Notes: generated by a model not told the origin, from the letters alone. A DNA stretch of 64,000 nt from an uncultured bacterium (GCA_945949875.1 CAMFGH010000003.1:1-64000); one strand, 5' to 3'. Shown: positions 51,143-60,855, numbered from the stretch's first letter. Program-made: numbers and translations.

Positions 51143-52492
51143 TTAACTCTCATGTGCATCCGAATCACTTTTCGCTTCTCGTTTAATCCTCTTCATATGC
51201 TCCCGGATCTGATTTTCGTACCCATTTCCGGTAGGCTTGTAAAACTCTGTTCCATTTAATTCATAGGGCAGATACTGTTGCTCCACATAGTGATTTGGAT
51301 AATCATGGGCATATTTATATCCGATTCCATGTCCCAATTTTGCTGCTCCTTTATAATGTGCATCCTGTAAATGTGTAGGAATTTTCAGATTTCCTGTCTC
51401 ACGAACCGCATTTCTGGCATCAAAGATCGCATTACAGGCTGTGTTACTCTTCGGTGCAGTGGCAATATAGGCCACTGCCTCTGCCAAAATAATCTGCGCC
51501 TCCGGCATACCTACTCTTTCCACTGCAAGCGCTGCACTGGTGGCTACCGTAAGTGCATTGGGATCTGCCAGTCCCACATCTTCGGCAGCACAAATCATCA
51601 TCCTACGGGCAATAAAAGTAACCTGTTCCCCCGCTTCCAGCATTCTGGCCAGATAGTAAATGGCCGCATCCGGATCGGAACCACGCATGCTTTTGATAAA
51701 AGCAGAAATCGTATCGTAATGGGAATCCCCGGTTTTATCATATTTTATGGTCCGTTTCTGAATACATTCTTTTGCCACATCCAGTGTCAGATGAATCTTT
51801 CCGTCTTCACTGCGCTTGGTAGTCAATACCCCAAGTTCTATGGCATTTAATGCATGTCTGGCATCTCCACCGGATAAGTCTGCCAGAAATTCCAGTGCGT
51901 CTTCATCAATCACTGCATCATAGGCACCCATTCCTCTATCCTTATCGGAAATCGCTCTTAAGATAAGCTGTTTGATATCCTCTATTTCCAGGGGCTTCAG
52001 TTCAAAAATAATGGAACGGGATAAAAGAGCCCCATTTACTTCAAAATAGGGATTCTCTGTTGTGGCACCAATCAGAATCACTGTTCCATCCTCTACAAAG
52101 GGAAGAAGATAGTCCTGCTGCCCTTTGTTGAAACGATGAATTTCGTCGATGAAAAGAATAGTCTTTTTTCCATACATGCCAAGGGTATCCTTGGCTTTTG
52201 CAACCACCTCTTCCATATCCTTTTTCCCAGCCACGGTGGCATTGATCTGGGTAAATTCGGAGCTGGTTGTGCCTGCAATGACTTTTGCCAGGGTGGTTTT
52301 TCCTGTTCCGGGTGGACCATAAAAAATGATGGAACTGATCTTGTCAGCCTTAATGGCGCGATATAATAACTTGTCTTTTCCTATGATATGCTGTTGTCCA
52401 ACTACCTCGTCCAACGTTCTGGGACGTAATCTTGCTGCCAGGGGGGATTCCTTTTCCATAGTGCCCTGGCGCATGTATTCAAATAAGTCCAT
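51143..52492 (-). CDS. rarA: Replication-associated recombination protein RarA (MgsA)
   Basis: A 449-residue AAA+ ATPase of the clamp-loader group that acts at stalled forks and ssDNA gaps. Features: LRPRTLDEVVGQQHII, Walker A YGPPGTGKTT, Walker B ILFIDEIHRFNKGQQD, sensor 1 ATTENPYFEVNGALLSR, and a C-terminal oligomerisation region (RMMICAAEDVGLADPNALT, LGHGIGYKYAHDYPNHYVEQQYLP in outline). Length is normal. AAGG lies seven bases before the ATG. It is single, downstream of the decayed methyltransferase. Confidence 0.94.
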   Translation of the reverse strand: MDLFEYMRQGTMEKESPLAARLRPRTLDEVVGQQHIIGKDKLLYRAIKADKISSIIFYGPPGTGKTTLAKVIAGTTSSEFTQINATVAGKKDMEEVVAKAKDTLGMYGKKTILFIDEIHRFNKGQQDYLLPFVEDGTVILIGATTENPYFEVNGALLSRSIIFELKPLEIEDIKQLILRAISDKDRGMGAYDAVIDEDALEFLADLSGGDARHALNAIELGVLTTKRSEDGKIHLTLDVAKECIQKRTIKYDKTGDSHYDTISAFIKSMRGSDPDAAIYYLARMLEAGEQVTFIARRMMICAAEDVGLADPNALTVATSAALAVERVGMPEAQIILAEAVAYIATAPKSNTACNAIFDARNAVRETGNLKIPTHLQDAHYKGAAKLGHGIGYKYAHDYPNHYVEQQYLPYELNGTEFYKPTGNGYENQIREHMKRIKREAKSDSDAHES

Positions 52493-52512
52493 ACTGTTGC
52501 CTTTCCAAGTAA

Positions 52513-53135
52513 TTATTTTTCTTTATCTCTCAGTTCTTGATAAGCCTTCATCAGCTCTGCCACACATTTGCTTTCTGTCATTTCTTTGATGGAGAAACCA
52601 TACGCCTGCATGACTGCTCTGTCATTATTCTGATGAGCTTTCAACAATTCCGGGAACAAATACATTTTTTCACCATACATATCAGCAAAACTATAATCAG
52701 AATATTGTGCACGCGCATCAAGAATTGCCTGAGCAGTTTGTTCAATCTTGGCTTTCTGCAATCCACAAAGCGGTTTTAGCAACAGTCACTGCGAAATCAT
52801 TAATTTCAATCCCATAAAACTGGTCAATAGAAACCTCGATTGGATTGATTGCTGTCCCCCATAGAATCTGACCTTCAACCTGACCCTTTCCCATCCCAAT
52901 AAGTGTTGCATAACCGACGTAGAGACAGATAAGTTTCTGTCAAAAAGTTACCACTGCCACAGGCTGGAACTAAAAATGTCAAAGAAGCCAATTTGTTCTG
53001 AAACTCTTTCAATTTCCGTTCTTTTGCAGCTTCTTTTTGTTGTGTATCACTCATTTCTTTCCTCCACTGTGCCTTCACCTGCGCAATGTAGTCCTTTCTT
53101 TCATTATACAGAGAAAATCGAAAACCACAAATCAA
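52513..53135 (-). pseudogene. DNA methyltransferase (type IIG/MmeI-like) pseudogene
   Basis: Fragments in different frames of one large methylase are recognisable. 53135-52875 codes KLASLTFLVPACGSGNFLTETYLSLRRL (SAM motif I, PACGSGNF). About 52860-52765 then continues in a shifted frame with VSIDQFYGIEINDFAVTVAKTALWIAES in outline (key YGIEINDFAV). From 52782 to 52513 comes the C-terminal end (AQAILDARAQYSDYSFADMYG, LLKAHQNNDRAVMQAYGF). The NPPF/Y catalytic motif and several hundred residues between are absent: TALWIAESQ runs directly into KAKIEQTAQ, a large internal deletion. It lies beside the toxin-antitoxin genes and suggests a lost defence locus. Confidence 0.85.
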
Positions 53136-53138
53136 AAC

Positions 53139-54164
53139 TCAATCAATAGACAAATCCAATGCATACCGGAACTTAATAATCTCTCCCTGCTCCGTTTCCT
53201 TATATGCCCTTTCTTTATGCATCCGATTCACTATTTGTTCTTTTGTATCTTTGCCACAAATGTCAATTACTTTGTCCAATATTTTAATCTCATCACTATT
53301 CAGAGCACTATAGTCTTCATCTGATGTTTTTACAAAACGATATCCACTACCATCCGGGAATTCTTCTTCCTCATAAGATACTCCTTTCAGGTCAATCAGT
53401 GATTTGTGGGCAATTGGAACTGCTCCCATTGGAAGGGCCGCATAGACTAAACCTGTTATTGCTAAAGTACGTCGTTTAAAAGAAAGGCTGTCCGCATACC
53501 AGAGTAGTTTCATTAATTTAACCTTATAAAGATGAAACATTTTAGCGGAATTGGCAAAATATCTAATGACTGCAACCACCTTATCTAAATTCAGTCGAGT
53601 TCGTCCACAGGAATCAGGATCATTCTCATATCTTATATACTGGGCAAAAATAGACTTTCGTAAATAATCATCTTGTCTGTCTTCATACCTTTTTGCCACA
53701 ATTTCATAATACTTTTGGTAGGCAGGTTCTGAGACTTTCTCTCTTCCCTGGCACAATAACTCCAGAAACCATTCCGGATCACCATCTATTTTTCTTAAAA
53801 TGAAATCGTGTGCTCTGTCCTGTACCTGATGACTTTCATAACGCGTAATCGTTTTGCCTCCCCAACCAAGCAGACTGGCAAGGTCTGTCTGACTAATCCC
53901 ATATTTAGACCGAATATTGCCTATCTCCATAGAAGTCAATAATTGATTTGCCTTCCTATACTCATCTTTCATCGAAATATCATTGTGAGATATCATATCA
54001 CCTTCTGCTACATATTCATCCGCCTTTTCACAATATTCATATTCAGCAGTATAATCTACTACCATACCTTTAAAATTGGTATGTTCTTGTACTCTGACAA
54101 TCTGAACCTCATGCTCTTCCATACAGCAGATACACAACTTTCTTACTTTTTTAATTACTTCCAT
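53139..54164 (-). CDS. MqsA-like antitoxin fused to a Panacea (DUF4065/SocA) domain
   Basis: A 341-residue fusion. Residues 1-60 resemble the MqsA zinc finger region, though only one pair of Cys is clear (LCICCMEEHEV; later a single EYEYCEKA). Residues 70-140 are an MqsA/Xre-type HTH (YGISQTDLASLLGWGGKTITRYESHQVQ). Residues ~190-330 are a Panacea domain (VKLMKLLWYADSLSFKRR, GLVYAALPMGAVPIAHKSLI), the chaperone-like antitoxin module of PanAT systems. AGAGG precedes the ATG, and the gene starts 10 bp after the putative toxin, as in mqsRA where the toxin comes first. Confidence 0.85.
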   Translation of the reverse strand: MEVIKKVRKLCICCMEEHEVQIVRVQEHTNFKGMVVDYTAEYEYCEKADEYVAEGDMISHNDISMKDEYRKANQLLTSMEIGNIRSKYGISQTDLASLLGWGGKTITRYESHQVQDRAHDFILRKIDGDPEWFLELLCQGREKVSEPAYQKYYEIVAKRYEDRQDDYLRKSIFAQYIRYENDPDSCGRTRLNLDKVVAVIRYFANSAKMFHLYKVKLMKLLWYADSLSFKRRTLAITGLVYAALPMGAVPIAHKSLIDLKGVSYEEEEFPDGSGYRFVKTSDEDYSALNSDEIKILDKVIDICGKDTKEQIVNRMHKERAYKETEQGEIIKFRYALDLSID

Positions 54165-54174
54165 TCTGCACCTC

Positions 54175-54609
54175 TCACTTTCGATAAGGAAACATTTCCT
54201 GACTAAATGGCTTCACAGCATAATGAAATGACATTACAAATGTAGTATGTTGACCAAATCCTGACAAATCAAGAAGTTCCACGCGTATTTTTATATAAAT
54301 CTCATCCTTACCATTATATATTTTCCCAAACTCTCTCATTTCACTTTTATTTGGAAATCTGACATCCTTTACTGTCCGCATATAATCCTTTGTTGTCAAT
54401 GTCAATAATTCTCTTCTTAGCACTACTTGCGGATCTTCATCTGGGAACAAATGTGCCACCGTATATTGATTCGAAAACTTTTCCTCCCTATTTTCATTCA
54501 CTTTTCTTATTGCTTGAAACACTAATTTTGCTCCAGCATTCAATGCGTATTTTAATTTTCCAAGATAAGCACTTATCTCTTCCTCTGATTCAATACGGTA
54601 ATTTTCCAT
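54175..54609 (-). CDS. Putative MqsR-like toxin of the Panacea module
   Basis: A 144-residue protein lacking membrane segments. Its second half, TKDYMRTVKDVRFPNKSEMREF..KIYNGKDEIYIKIRVELLD...FVMSFHY, shows in outline the MqsR arrangement D-x-x-K/R-T...W/F...Y...G-x-V-Y-x-K-I...V-x-S-F (key: DYMRTV, EIYIKIRV, VMSFH). MqsR is a RelE-fold mRNA interferase; the similarity is weak and seen by eye, but the position directly before an MqsA-Panacea antitoxin supports it. The ATG at 54609 after GAGGGG is chosen. It could instead be another PanT-type toxin. Confidence 0.6.
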   Translation of the reverse strand: MENYRIESEEEISAYLGKLKYALNAGAKLVFQAIRKVNENREEKFSNQYTVAHLFPDEDPQVVLRRELLTLTTKDYMRTVKDVRFPNKSEMREFGKIYNGKDEIYIKIRVELLDLSGFGQHTTFVMSFHYAVKPFSQEMFPYRK

Positions 54610-54694
54610 TTTTATCCCCTCTATGCACGGTATCATTTGATACCTCGATTGTACCACAATATCATCTCTCTGCCAACAACTTTCTCTAATCTTT

Positions 54695-55417
54695 TTAGTC
54701 AAACAAAATCTCGTCCACCGTGACAAACTCGTATCCCTGTTTTTTTAATTCATCTATAATCTGAAATGCAGCCAGTACGCTGCTTTCATATTCATCATGA
54801 AGCAGGATGATTCCATGATCCTCTGCTTTGGCGATGACTCTGCGGGCAATCAGGTCTGCACTGTTGCATTTCCAATCCTTGGGATCAATATTCCACAGGA
54901 TTGGAAGCATATTCCATTTCTTTTCGTAGGTCTTATCCCATGCCCCATAGGGAGGACGTACATATTGGATTTCCTGACCGGTGATGTCCTGAAGAAGCTT
55001 TGCTGTCTGAAGCAGTTCCTCTTCAAATTTTTCCGCATTTCTTTTTGTCAGCTGAATGTGGCTATAGGTGTGATTTCCAATCAAATGCCCTTCCTCCTGT
55101 AGCCTGCTCACCAGTTCCGGATAGATTTCCGCATTCTTCCCGAGTACAAAAAAGGAAGCCTTCACTCCTCTTTCTTTCAGACCATCTAAAAGCATTTCCG
55201 TATATACCGGATGGGGTCCGTCATCAAAAGTCAGTGCGATTTTCTTTGCTTCCTCTATTGCTGCCGCATTGCTCACACTTATTGTTTCTACTTTTTTCAA
55301 ATCCTGAAAGCACAAAAACAGGAGCAGTATCAATACCACTTCCATGGCAAAAATACATAGCTCCTGTCCTTTCTTATACCATTTCTTCTCTCTGTTCCAA
55401 CCCATATGCCTGTGCAT
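54695..55417 (-). CDS. Membrane-anchored polysaccharide deacetylase (CE4)
   Basis: About 240 residues: a basic N-terminus (HRHMGWNREKKWYKK), a membrane anchor (LCIFAMEVVLILLLFLCF), then a NodB domain with motif 1 LTFDDGPHP, motif 2 GNHTYSHIQL (His-x3-His zinc site), motif 3 RPPYGAWD, motif 4 region DPKDWK and motif 5 ILLHD. All catalytic residues are present, so it should deacetylate a cell-wall polymer (peptidoglycan or chitooligosaccharide-like). It is more canonical than the PdaA-like enzyme at 5436. The ATG at 55417 with AAAAGG nine bases upstream is chosen; the extended frame (VEVLFVRILFVRILF) is a product of the 15-bp tandem array. Confidence 0.88.
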   Translation of the reverse strand: MHRHMGWNREKKWYKKGQELCIFAMEVVLILLLFLCFQDLKKVETISVSNAAAIEEAKKIALTFDDGPHPVYTEMLLDGLKERGVKASFFVLGKNAEIYPELVSRLQEEGHLIGNHTYSHIQLTKRNAEKFEEELLQTAKLLQDITGQEIQYVRPPYGAWDKTYEKKWNMLPILWNIDPKDWKCNSADLIARRVIAKAEDHGIILLHDEYESSVLAAFQIIDELKKQGYEFVTVDEILFD

Positions 55418-55472
55418 AACTTCAAACCTTTTCATATGTTTGGAACTATTATATGCACTCACCTTAGCAAAA

Positions 55473-55532
55473 AGTATTCTCACAAAGAGTATTCTTACAA
55501 AAAGTACTTCTACAAATTGCACTTATACAAAC
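55473..55532. repeat. 15-bp tandem repeat grown from the end of the DUF4250 gene
   Basis: Copies AGTATTCTCACAAAG, AGTATTCTTACAAAA, AGTACTTCTACAAAT, then TGCACTTATACAAAC, the last containing the stop codon of the minus-strand DUF4250 gene. Confidence 0.85.
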
Positions 55533-55696
55533 TGGTTCTTCTCCGGATCATAATGGTAATCGATTGCATTCAGCTTCTCTACGATTTCCTGTCTGGAAAC
55601 ATCCAGATCATCACACAGTGCATCCAGATCTTTATAATAGTCCCGCAGCTTTAAATTCAAAAAGCTGAGAAGCATAACCGGGTCTGATGGAATCAT
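55523..55696 (-). CDS. DUF4250 domain protein
   Basis: A 57-residue protein: it starts MIPSDPVMLLSFLNLKLRDYY in outline (IPSDPVMLLS, LKLRDYY), then LDALCDDLDVSRQEI and ends YDPEKNQFV. This is the DUF4250 pattern, a small two-to-three-helix protein widespread in Clostridia; the middle resembles a short HTH. AGGAGG lies seven bases before the ATG. It lies downstream of clpB on the same strand. Function unknown. Confidence 0.9.
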   Translation of the reverse strand: MIPSDPVMLLSFLNLKLRDYYKDLDALCDDLDVSRQEIVEKLNAIDYHYDPEKNQFV

Positions 55697-55789
55697 ATTG
55701 TCTTCCTCCTGTCAAAACAAACTTTATAATGTACTTTTTGGCTTACCTTTTACTCATATTTCTTATCGTGCTTTTCTATTGCACCTTTC

Positions 55790-58378
55790 TTATTGTGCTT
55801 TTCTTCTTGCCACAAGTTTTCCGTCTTCCACATCAATCAGAATGGTATCCTTTTCATGTAACACATCAGATAAAATTAACTTTGCAGAAAGAGTCTCGAC
55901 ATACTTCTGTATATATCGTTTCAGTGGCCTTGCACCATAGACCGGGTCATATGCATTATCCACAATAAACTTTTCTGACGCTTCTGTCAATTCAATCTTC
56001 AGTTCACGGTCGCTCAGCCGCTTGTTCAAATCCTGAATGATCAAGTGAATTATACCACCAATGTTTTCTTTTGTCAGTGGCTTAAAGAGAATTGTCTCAT
56101 CCAGTCGATTCAGGAATTCCGGTCTGAAATGATTCCGGAGTTCTGCTAATACCTGTTTTTCACAGGCTTCGCTGATGCTGCCATCTTCTTCAATGCCATC
56201 CAGCAGATATTCTGCACCGATATTGGATGTCATAATCAAAATCGTGTTCTTGAAATCCACAGTTCTTCCCTGTGAATCGGTGACACGACCGTCATCCAAT
56301 ACCTGAAGGAGTACATTGAACACATCCGGATGTGCTTTTTCGATTTCATCAAACAAAACAACGGAATAGGGTTTTCTTCTGACTGCTTCAGTCAGCTGTC
56401 CGCCTTCTTCATAGCCTACATATCCCGGAGGCGCTCCGATCAGTCTGGATACGGAATACTTCTCCATATACTCACTCATGTCGATTCGCACCATATTGTT
56501 CTCGTCGTCAAACAGACTGGCGGCCAGTGCTTTGGCAAGCTCTGTTTTCCCCACACCGGTTGGGCCCAGGAACAGGAAGGAACCGATTGGTTTGGTAGGA
56601 TCTTTAATCCCTGCTTTGGAACGGATAATGGCTTCCGTTACTTTTTCCACACCTTCATCCTGTCCAATGACTCTCTTATGGAGTTCCTCATCCAGATGCA
56701 GTGTTTTATTTCTTTCACTTTCTGTCAGTTTGGCTACCGGTATTCCCGTCCATCTGGAAATGATCTTGGCAATCTCTTCCTCTGTGACTTTTTCATGAAC
56801 CAATGACAGATCCTTGTCTTTCACTGCTGCTTCTTCCACTTCCAGCTGTTTTTTCAGCATTGGCAGTTTAGAATACTGTAATTCACCGGCCTTTTCATAA
56901 TCACCGTTTCTCTGTGCGATCTCAATCTGTCCGTTTATGCTCTCAATCTCTTCACGCAGTTTTGACAGTTTATCCACGGAATTCTTTTCATTATCCCATT
57001 GTGCTAACCGGTTATTCAGCTCATCCTTCAGTTCTGCCAGCTCCTTACGCAGATCTGCCAGACGTTCCTTACTCAGATTGTCTTCTTCTTTTTTCAGGGC
57101 TGCCTCTTCGATTTCCATCTGCATAACACGCCGGTTCAGTTCATCCAGTTCAGCAGGCATGCTGTCCATTTCTGTTTTGATCAGAGCACAGGCTTCATCC
57201 ACCAGGTCGATGGCTTTGTCCGGCAGAAAACGATCGGAAATATATCGGCTGGACAAGGTAGCTGCACTGACCAGTGCATTGTCCATGATCTTTACACCAT
57301 GGTATACTTCATAGCGATCTTTCAGCCCTCTTAAAATAGAAATCGTATCTTCCACAGTGGGCTCATCTACCGTTACCGGCTGGAATCTTCTCTCCAGAGC
57401 CTGATCTTTTTCGATATACTGCCGATATTCATCCAGTGTTGTGGCTCCGATACAATGCAGTTCACCTCTGGCCAGCATGGGTTTTAGCATATTCCCTGCA
57501 TCCAGTGCGCCATCTGTTTTGCCGGCTCCTACAATCGTATGAAGCTCATCGATGAAAAGTATGATCTGACCATTTGAATTTTTCACATCATCCAGAACTG
57601 CTTTTAGTCGCTCTTCAAACTCACCACGATATTTTGCACCGGCAACCAATGCTCCCATGTCCAGAGCAAATATTTTCTTATCTTTTAAACCTTCCGGAAC
57701 ATCCCCACGTACAATACGCTGGGCAAGTCCTTCTACCACCGCAGTTTTACCTACACCAGGTTCTCCGATAAGCACCGGATTATTCTTTGTTTTTCTGGAC
57801 AAAATACGTACCACATTCCGGATTTCGTTATCTCGTCCGATGACCGGATCAAGCTTCTGATTTTTTGCCTTTTCTACCAGATCCTGCCCGTATTTTTCCA
57901 GAGTATCATAAGTAGCTTCCGGATTGTCCGAAGTCACTCTCTGATTTCCTCTTACTGTGGACAATGCCTGCAAAAACCGCTCTCTGGTAATACCAAATTC
58001 CTTGAAAATATCCTTTATTTCCTTATTTGGATAATGAATCATGGCCAGAAACAGATGCTCTACAGAGATATACTCATCTCCCATCTGCTTTGCCTCGTCC
58101 TCAGCACAGACCAGTACTTTATTCAGATCTTTTCCTACAAAGACCTGACCACCCTGTACCTTTACTCTTTTTTCCACGCCCTGCAGAACTCTGTTAGTAA
58201 AGTATTCTTTCTGAATCTCCATCTTTTCAATCAGCTTCAGAATCAGACTGTCTTCTATCGTCAAAAGGCTGTAAAGCAGGTGCTCCTGCTCTATTTCCTG
58301 ATTTCCGTATTCATATGCTAATTTTTCCGAGTCTTGCACTGACTGTAGGGACTTTTGTGTAAATTTTGAAATGTTCAT
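55790..58378 (-). CDS. clpB: ClpB disaggregase chaperone
   Basis: An 862-residue double-AAA+ chaperone that, with DnaK, rescues aggregated proteins. Layout: N-terminal Clp repeat domain (residues 1-145), NBD1 with Walker [10 protein letters not shown] and [21 protein letters not shown] in outline (pore GAKYRG), the ClpB/Hsp104-specific coiled-coil M-domain (about 400-520), NBD2 with GPTGVGKTE, pore GYVGYEEGG and Walker [13 protein letters not shown]. The ATG at 58378 after GGGAGG is chosen, 14 codons inside the longest frame. A CIRCE operator lies 83 bp upstream, so HrcA and heat stress should control it. Confidence 0.96.
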   Translation of the reverse strand: MNISKFTQKSLQSVQDSEKLAYEYGNQEIEQEHLLYSLLTIEDSLILKLIEKMEIQKEYFTNRVLQGVEKRVKVQGGQVFVGKDLNKVLVCAEDEAKQMGDEYISVEHLFLAMIHYPNKEIKDIFKEFGITRERFLQALSTVRGNQRVTSDNPEATYDTLEKYGQDLVEKAKNQKLDPVIGRDNEIRNVVRILSRKTKNNPVLIGEPGVGKTAVVEGLAQRIVRGDVPEGLKDKKIFALDMGALVAGAKYRGEFEERLKAVLDDVKNSNGQIILFIDELHTIVGAGKTDGALDAGNMLKPMLARGELHCIGATTLDEYRQYIEKDQALERRFQPVTVDEPTVEDTISILRGLKDRYEVYHGVKIMDNALVSAATLSSRYISDRFLPDKAIDLVDEACALIKTEMDSMPAELDELNRRVMQMEIEEAALKKEEDNLSKERLADLRKELAELKDELNNRLAQWDNEKNSVDKLSKLREEIESINGQIEIAQRNGDYEKAGELQYSKLPMLKKQLEVEEAAVKDKDLSLVHEKVTEEEIAKIISRWTGIPVAKLTESERNKTLHLDEELHKRVIGQDEGVEKVTEAIIRSKAGIKDPTKPIGSFLFLGPTGVGKTELAKALAASLFDDENNMVRIDMSEYMEKYSVSRLIGAPPGYVGYEEGGQLTEAVRRKPYSVVLFDEIEKAHPDVFNVLLQVLDDGRVTDSQGRTVDFKNTILIMTSNIGAEYLLDGIEEDGSISEACEKQVLAELRNHFRPEFLNRLDETILFKPLTKENIGGIIHLIIQDLNKRLSDRELKIELTEASEKFIVDNAYDPVYGARPLKRYIQKYVETLSAKLILSDVLHEKDTILIDVEDGKLVARRKAQ

Positions 58379-58460
58379 AAAAAAACCTCCCTTCGAAAAC
58401 GCCTTCAGCATATCCGGCAATTCTTAATTTCTAATTACGACTCTAAATTAGCACCTGTTA

Positions 58461-58487
58461 TTAGCACTGTCAAGAGGTGAGTGCTAA
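58461..58487. promoter_or_regulatory. CIRCE (HrcA) operator of clpB
   Basis: TTAGCACTG-N9-GAGTGCTAA, one mismatch from the CIRCE consensus TTAGCACTC-N9-GAGTGCTAA, 83 bp before clpB. A further half site, TTAGCACC, lies at 58448. Confidence 0.92.
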
Positions 58488-58522
58488 TTATTTATGAACT
58501 TTTTATATCTTTATTTCTTTTG

Positions 58523-58708
58523 TCATTCTTCCTCAATTGCTGCTACCGGACAGCTGTTCATCGCCTCACCTGCTTTATCTATATGGTCTGGCTCTACCTC
58601 ATTTTCAGTTGCCTTGGCAACACCTTCCCCTGTCATTTCAAATACTTCCGGACAGATGCTTTCACACAATCCACATCCGATGCAGTTCTCATTTACAAAA
58701 AATCTCAT
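58523..58708 (-). CDS. Monocluster [4Fe-4S] ferredoxin
   Basis: A 61-residue acidic electron carrier. Cluster ligands: Cys9, Cys12 and Cys15 (CIGCGLC) plus Cys53 (SCPVAA); Cys19 before Pro is an extra that may form a disulfide or a second ligand choice. The rest (VFEMTGEGVAKA) is typical of small clostridial/Thermotoga-type ferredoxins. AAGGAG lies eight bases before the ATG at 58708; the longer frame upstream is not coding. It is divergent-free and lies 35 bp from the CIRCE site. Confidence 0.93.
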   Translation of the reverse strand: MRFFVNENCIGCGLCESICPEVFEMTGEGVAKATENEVEPDHIDKAGEAMNSCPVAAIEEE

Positions 58709-58798
58709 TGTTTCTCTCCTTTTTGTTTCGGTTTTGGTATAAAGTATTCCCATCTTCTGCGCTTTCTTACATAGGGAATTCAAAGGAATTTCCTATAA

Positions 58799-58836
58799 AG
58801 AAAAAACTGCCAGACCCATTATGGAATCTGACAGTT
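58799..58836 (-). terminator. Terminator of the EAL gene
   Basis: Minus-strand AACTGTCAGA and TCTGGCAGTT form a stem (one G-U) followed by TTTTC. Confidence 0.8.
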
Positions 58837-58870
58837 ATCTCACTTTTTTATCCGAAAATCCGATACTCTT

Positions 58871-60772
58871 TCATTCTTTTTTACTTAGGAAACGCCTCAG
58901 CTGCATCATTGGCACAGGTTCTGAATATTTAAATCCCTGCAAATACCGGGCATTCATATTTTCACATCTTTGCTCATCATCCTCCGTTTCTACGCCTTCA
59001 AACAGCACCTGATAATTTGCACGGGTGAAAATATCCGAAAAGCTTCCGACCAAATCTCTGGAATTCGTATCCCGACCCGATAAAATCGTAAGGGACTTGT
59101 CGAACTTAATGATGTCAATGGGCAATTCAATAATACGTTCAAAATTGGAATATCCTGTTCCAAAATCATCCAGATAAAAGCGCATGCCATGCTTCTGCAA
59201 TCTGCTCATAATCTGTTTCATTATCTCAAAATCAGCTTCGTTTCTGCTCTCTGTCAATTCCACTGCAATCTTTTCATAAGGCACCTGATTATCATCCATA
59301 ATCTGTAACAAATCATCGCAGAAATTCACATCTTTTAGTTCCATGATGGAAAAATTAACAGAAACCCGGCTTAGTTCATAGCCTTCCTCTTCCAGCTTTC
59401 TGATATTCTGGCAGGTTTTATTTAAAACGATTCTGCTTATGGTATGGATCATTTCATGTTTTTCTGCAATCGGTATCACTAGACTTGGCATAACGATGCC
59501 AAGCTTCGGCAGATTCAGCCGCATAAGCACTTCTGCTGATGAAAAAGTCCCCGTTTTGGTATTCAGAACCGGCTGGCAGTAAACCAGAACCCTTTCATCC
59601 TCCAGATCACCCTTTTCATTGATGTCAATCAGCTGTTCCAGAACATACTTCATTTGAAGGAAGGCATCTACATCCTCTTTACTGCTATATACCACGCTGT
59701 TTATAGCCTGTCGCTCTCCTAAAAACTCATCCAAAGCCATATAATCCTCTCCGGAAACCAGCCTTGGATCCGAATAGATGATTACCAGCCTGTAATCAAT
59801 TTTAAATTGCTGGTATAACTCATAGAAGTCCTCCAGCATTTGCTGAATCTTCTTCTCGGCATCCGGATTCAGATCTTTTCGAAATAGCATAACAAATTTT
59901 CCATCCCACATACGGAATGTACAGGGCTTATTAAAAAACTGCTCATTAAAATGGAAAAAGTGTTCCATTAACTGCTTCATCTTTTTGGCGTTGATATCTC
60001 TCAGATATAAACTGACCATCATAAACTCTTTTCCGTTTAATTCCCTGGTATAATTTCCAAAAGCCCTGGAATCCAACGTTCCGGTTTCCACATCATAAGA
60101 ATTATAATGGAATAAAAACAGAACTGCACACATAGGAAACAGGAATGTGATGCAGGTATAGGATGTGCTCATGATCTGATACTGCATGGTCATAACCAGA
60201 ACAGATATCAGAAGAGTCTTCATGATACACCAAAACATTTTGGATATCATCTTTTTCCGATAAGAGACCATGATCCACAATATGAGAATTATGTAATACA
60301 TATAAGCATTCCGAAAAGGATCCGTGTAATAATTCTGATGAATCTGAAGTTCGGAATCAATATAGAAACCATAATGTGTCCATGGTGCGGAAAGTTCTGC
60401 CACTGCTCCCAATACCGCACCCGTCCAGATGAAGAAATGAAGTACATGCTTTCTTTTAAAGTTTACATCCATTGTATATCCCAGATAATAACAGAAAACA
60501 ACGAGCAGAAACATCAAACCAATATAAAATCCATCCCGGAAAAAATAAACCCAGAACATATTGCCCGCTGTTATACTATCCAGCAGAGTATGATAGGTAA
60601 TATTGGAAAAAGCAGCAAAAGAAATAAGGCCCGTTCCGGAATCAAAAAGAAACAGACTCTTTTGTTTCTGCGTATAACTGGATCTTAATATAATCTGAAA
60701 AATGATGCAGAATACAATCGTACATACATCTGCAGCTGAAGTGTAATTTTGATAGAATAAAATATCTGCCAT
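58871..60772 (-). CDS. Membrane EAL-domain c-di-GMP phosphodiesterase
   Basis: A 633-residue membrane protein. Residues 1-230 contain about seven helices (7TM/MASE-like), residues 235-365 form a degenerate GGDEF-like region without the GGDEF motif, and the last ~250 residues are an EAL domain. Catalytic residues are present: Glu in AEVLMRL (EVL for EAL), Asn in VNFS, Glu in ELTES, Asp-Asp in LDDFGTGYS, Lys in IKFDKS, Glu in FEGVET and Gln in LQGF. It should hydrolyse c-di-GMP to pGpG. No clear Shine-Dalgarno is visible at 60772 (a GAAAG lies nearby). The signal sensed by the membrane part is unknown. Confidence 0.9.
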   Translation of the reverse strand: MADILFYQNYTSAADVCTIVFCIIFQIILRSSYTQKQKSLFLFDSGTGLISFAAFSNITYHTLLDSITAGNMFWVYFFRDGFYIGLMFLLVVFCYYLGYTMDVNFKRKHVLHFFIWTGAVLGAVAELSAPWTHYGFYIDSELQIHQNYYTDPFRNAYMYYIILILWIMVSYRKKMISKMFWCIMKTLLISVLVMTMQYQIMSTSYTCITFLFPMCAVLFLFHYNSYDVETGTLDSRAFGNYTRELNGKEFMMVSLYLRDINAKKMKQLMEHFFHFNEQFFNKPCTFRMWDGKFVMLFRKDLNPDAEKKIQQMLEDFYELYQQFKIDYRLVIIYSDPRLVSGEDYMALDEFLGERQAINSVVYSSKEDVDAFLQMKYVLEQLIDINEKGDLEDERVLVYCQPVLNTKTGTFSSAEVLMRLNLPKLGIVMPSLVIPIAEKHEMIHTISRIVLNKTCQNIRKLEEEGYELSRVSVNFSIMELKDVNFCDDLLQIMDDNQVPYEKIAVELTESRNEADFEIMKQIMSRLQKHGMRFYLDDFGTGYSNFERIIELPIDIIKFDKSLTILSGRDTNSRDLVGSFSDIFTRANYQVLFEGVETEDDEQRCENMNARYLQGFKYSEPVPMMQLRRFLSKKE

Positions 60773-60806
60773 GAAAGATCTCCGAAAAGCCCTTTTTCTT
60801 ACTATA

Positions 60807-60855
60807 AAACGACAGAGAAAAAATATCCAGTATTTTCTATTTTTCTCTGTCGTTT
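60807..60855. terminator. Long hairpin downstream of the YtvI-like gene
   Basis: AAACGACAGAGAAAAA and TTTTTCTCTGTCGTTT are perfectly complementary arms about 15 bases apart. On the minus strand, T runs inside and after the stem suggest a terminator for the gene at 60920. Confidence 0.65.

Noticed and set aside
55418..55522. N-terminal extension of the CE4 deacetylase (VEVLFVRILFVRILF)
   Set aside because: Produced by the 15-bp tandem array downstream of DUF4250; a better ATG with an RBS lies at 55417.
58709..58783. 25-codon extension of the ferredoxin
   Set aside because: No RBS; the strong AAGGAG is before the ATG at 58708.
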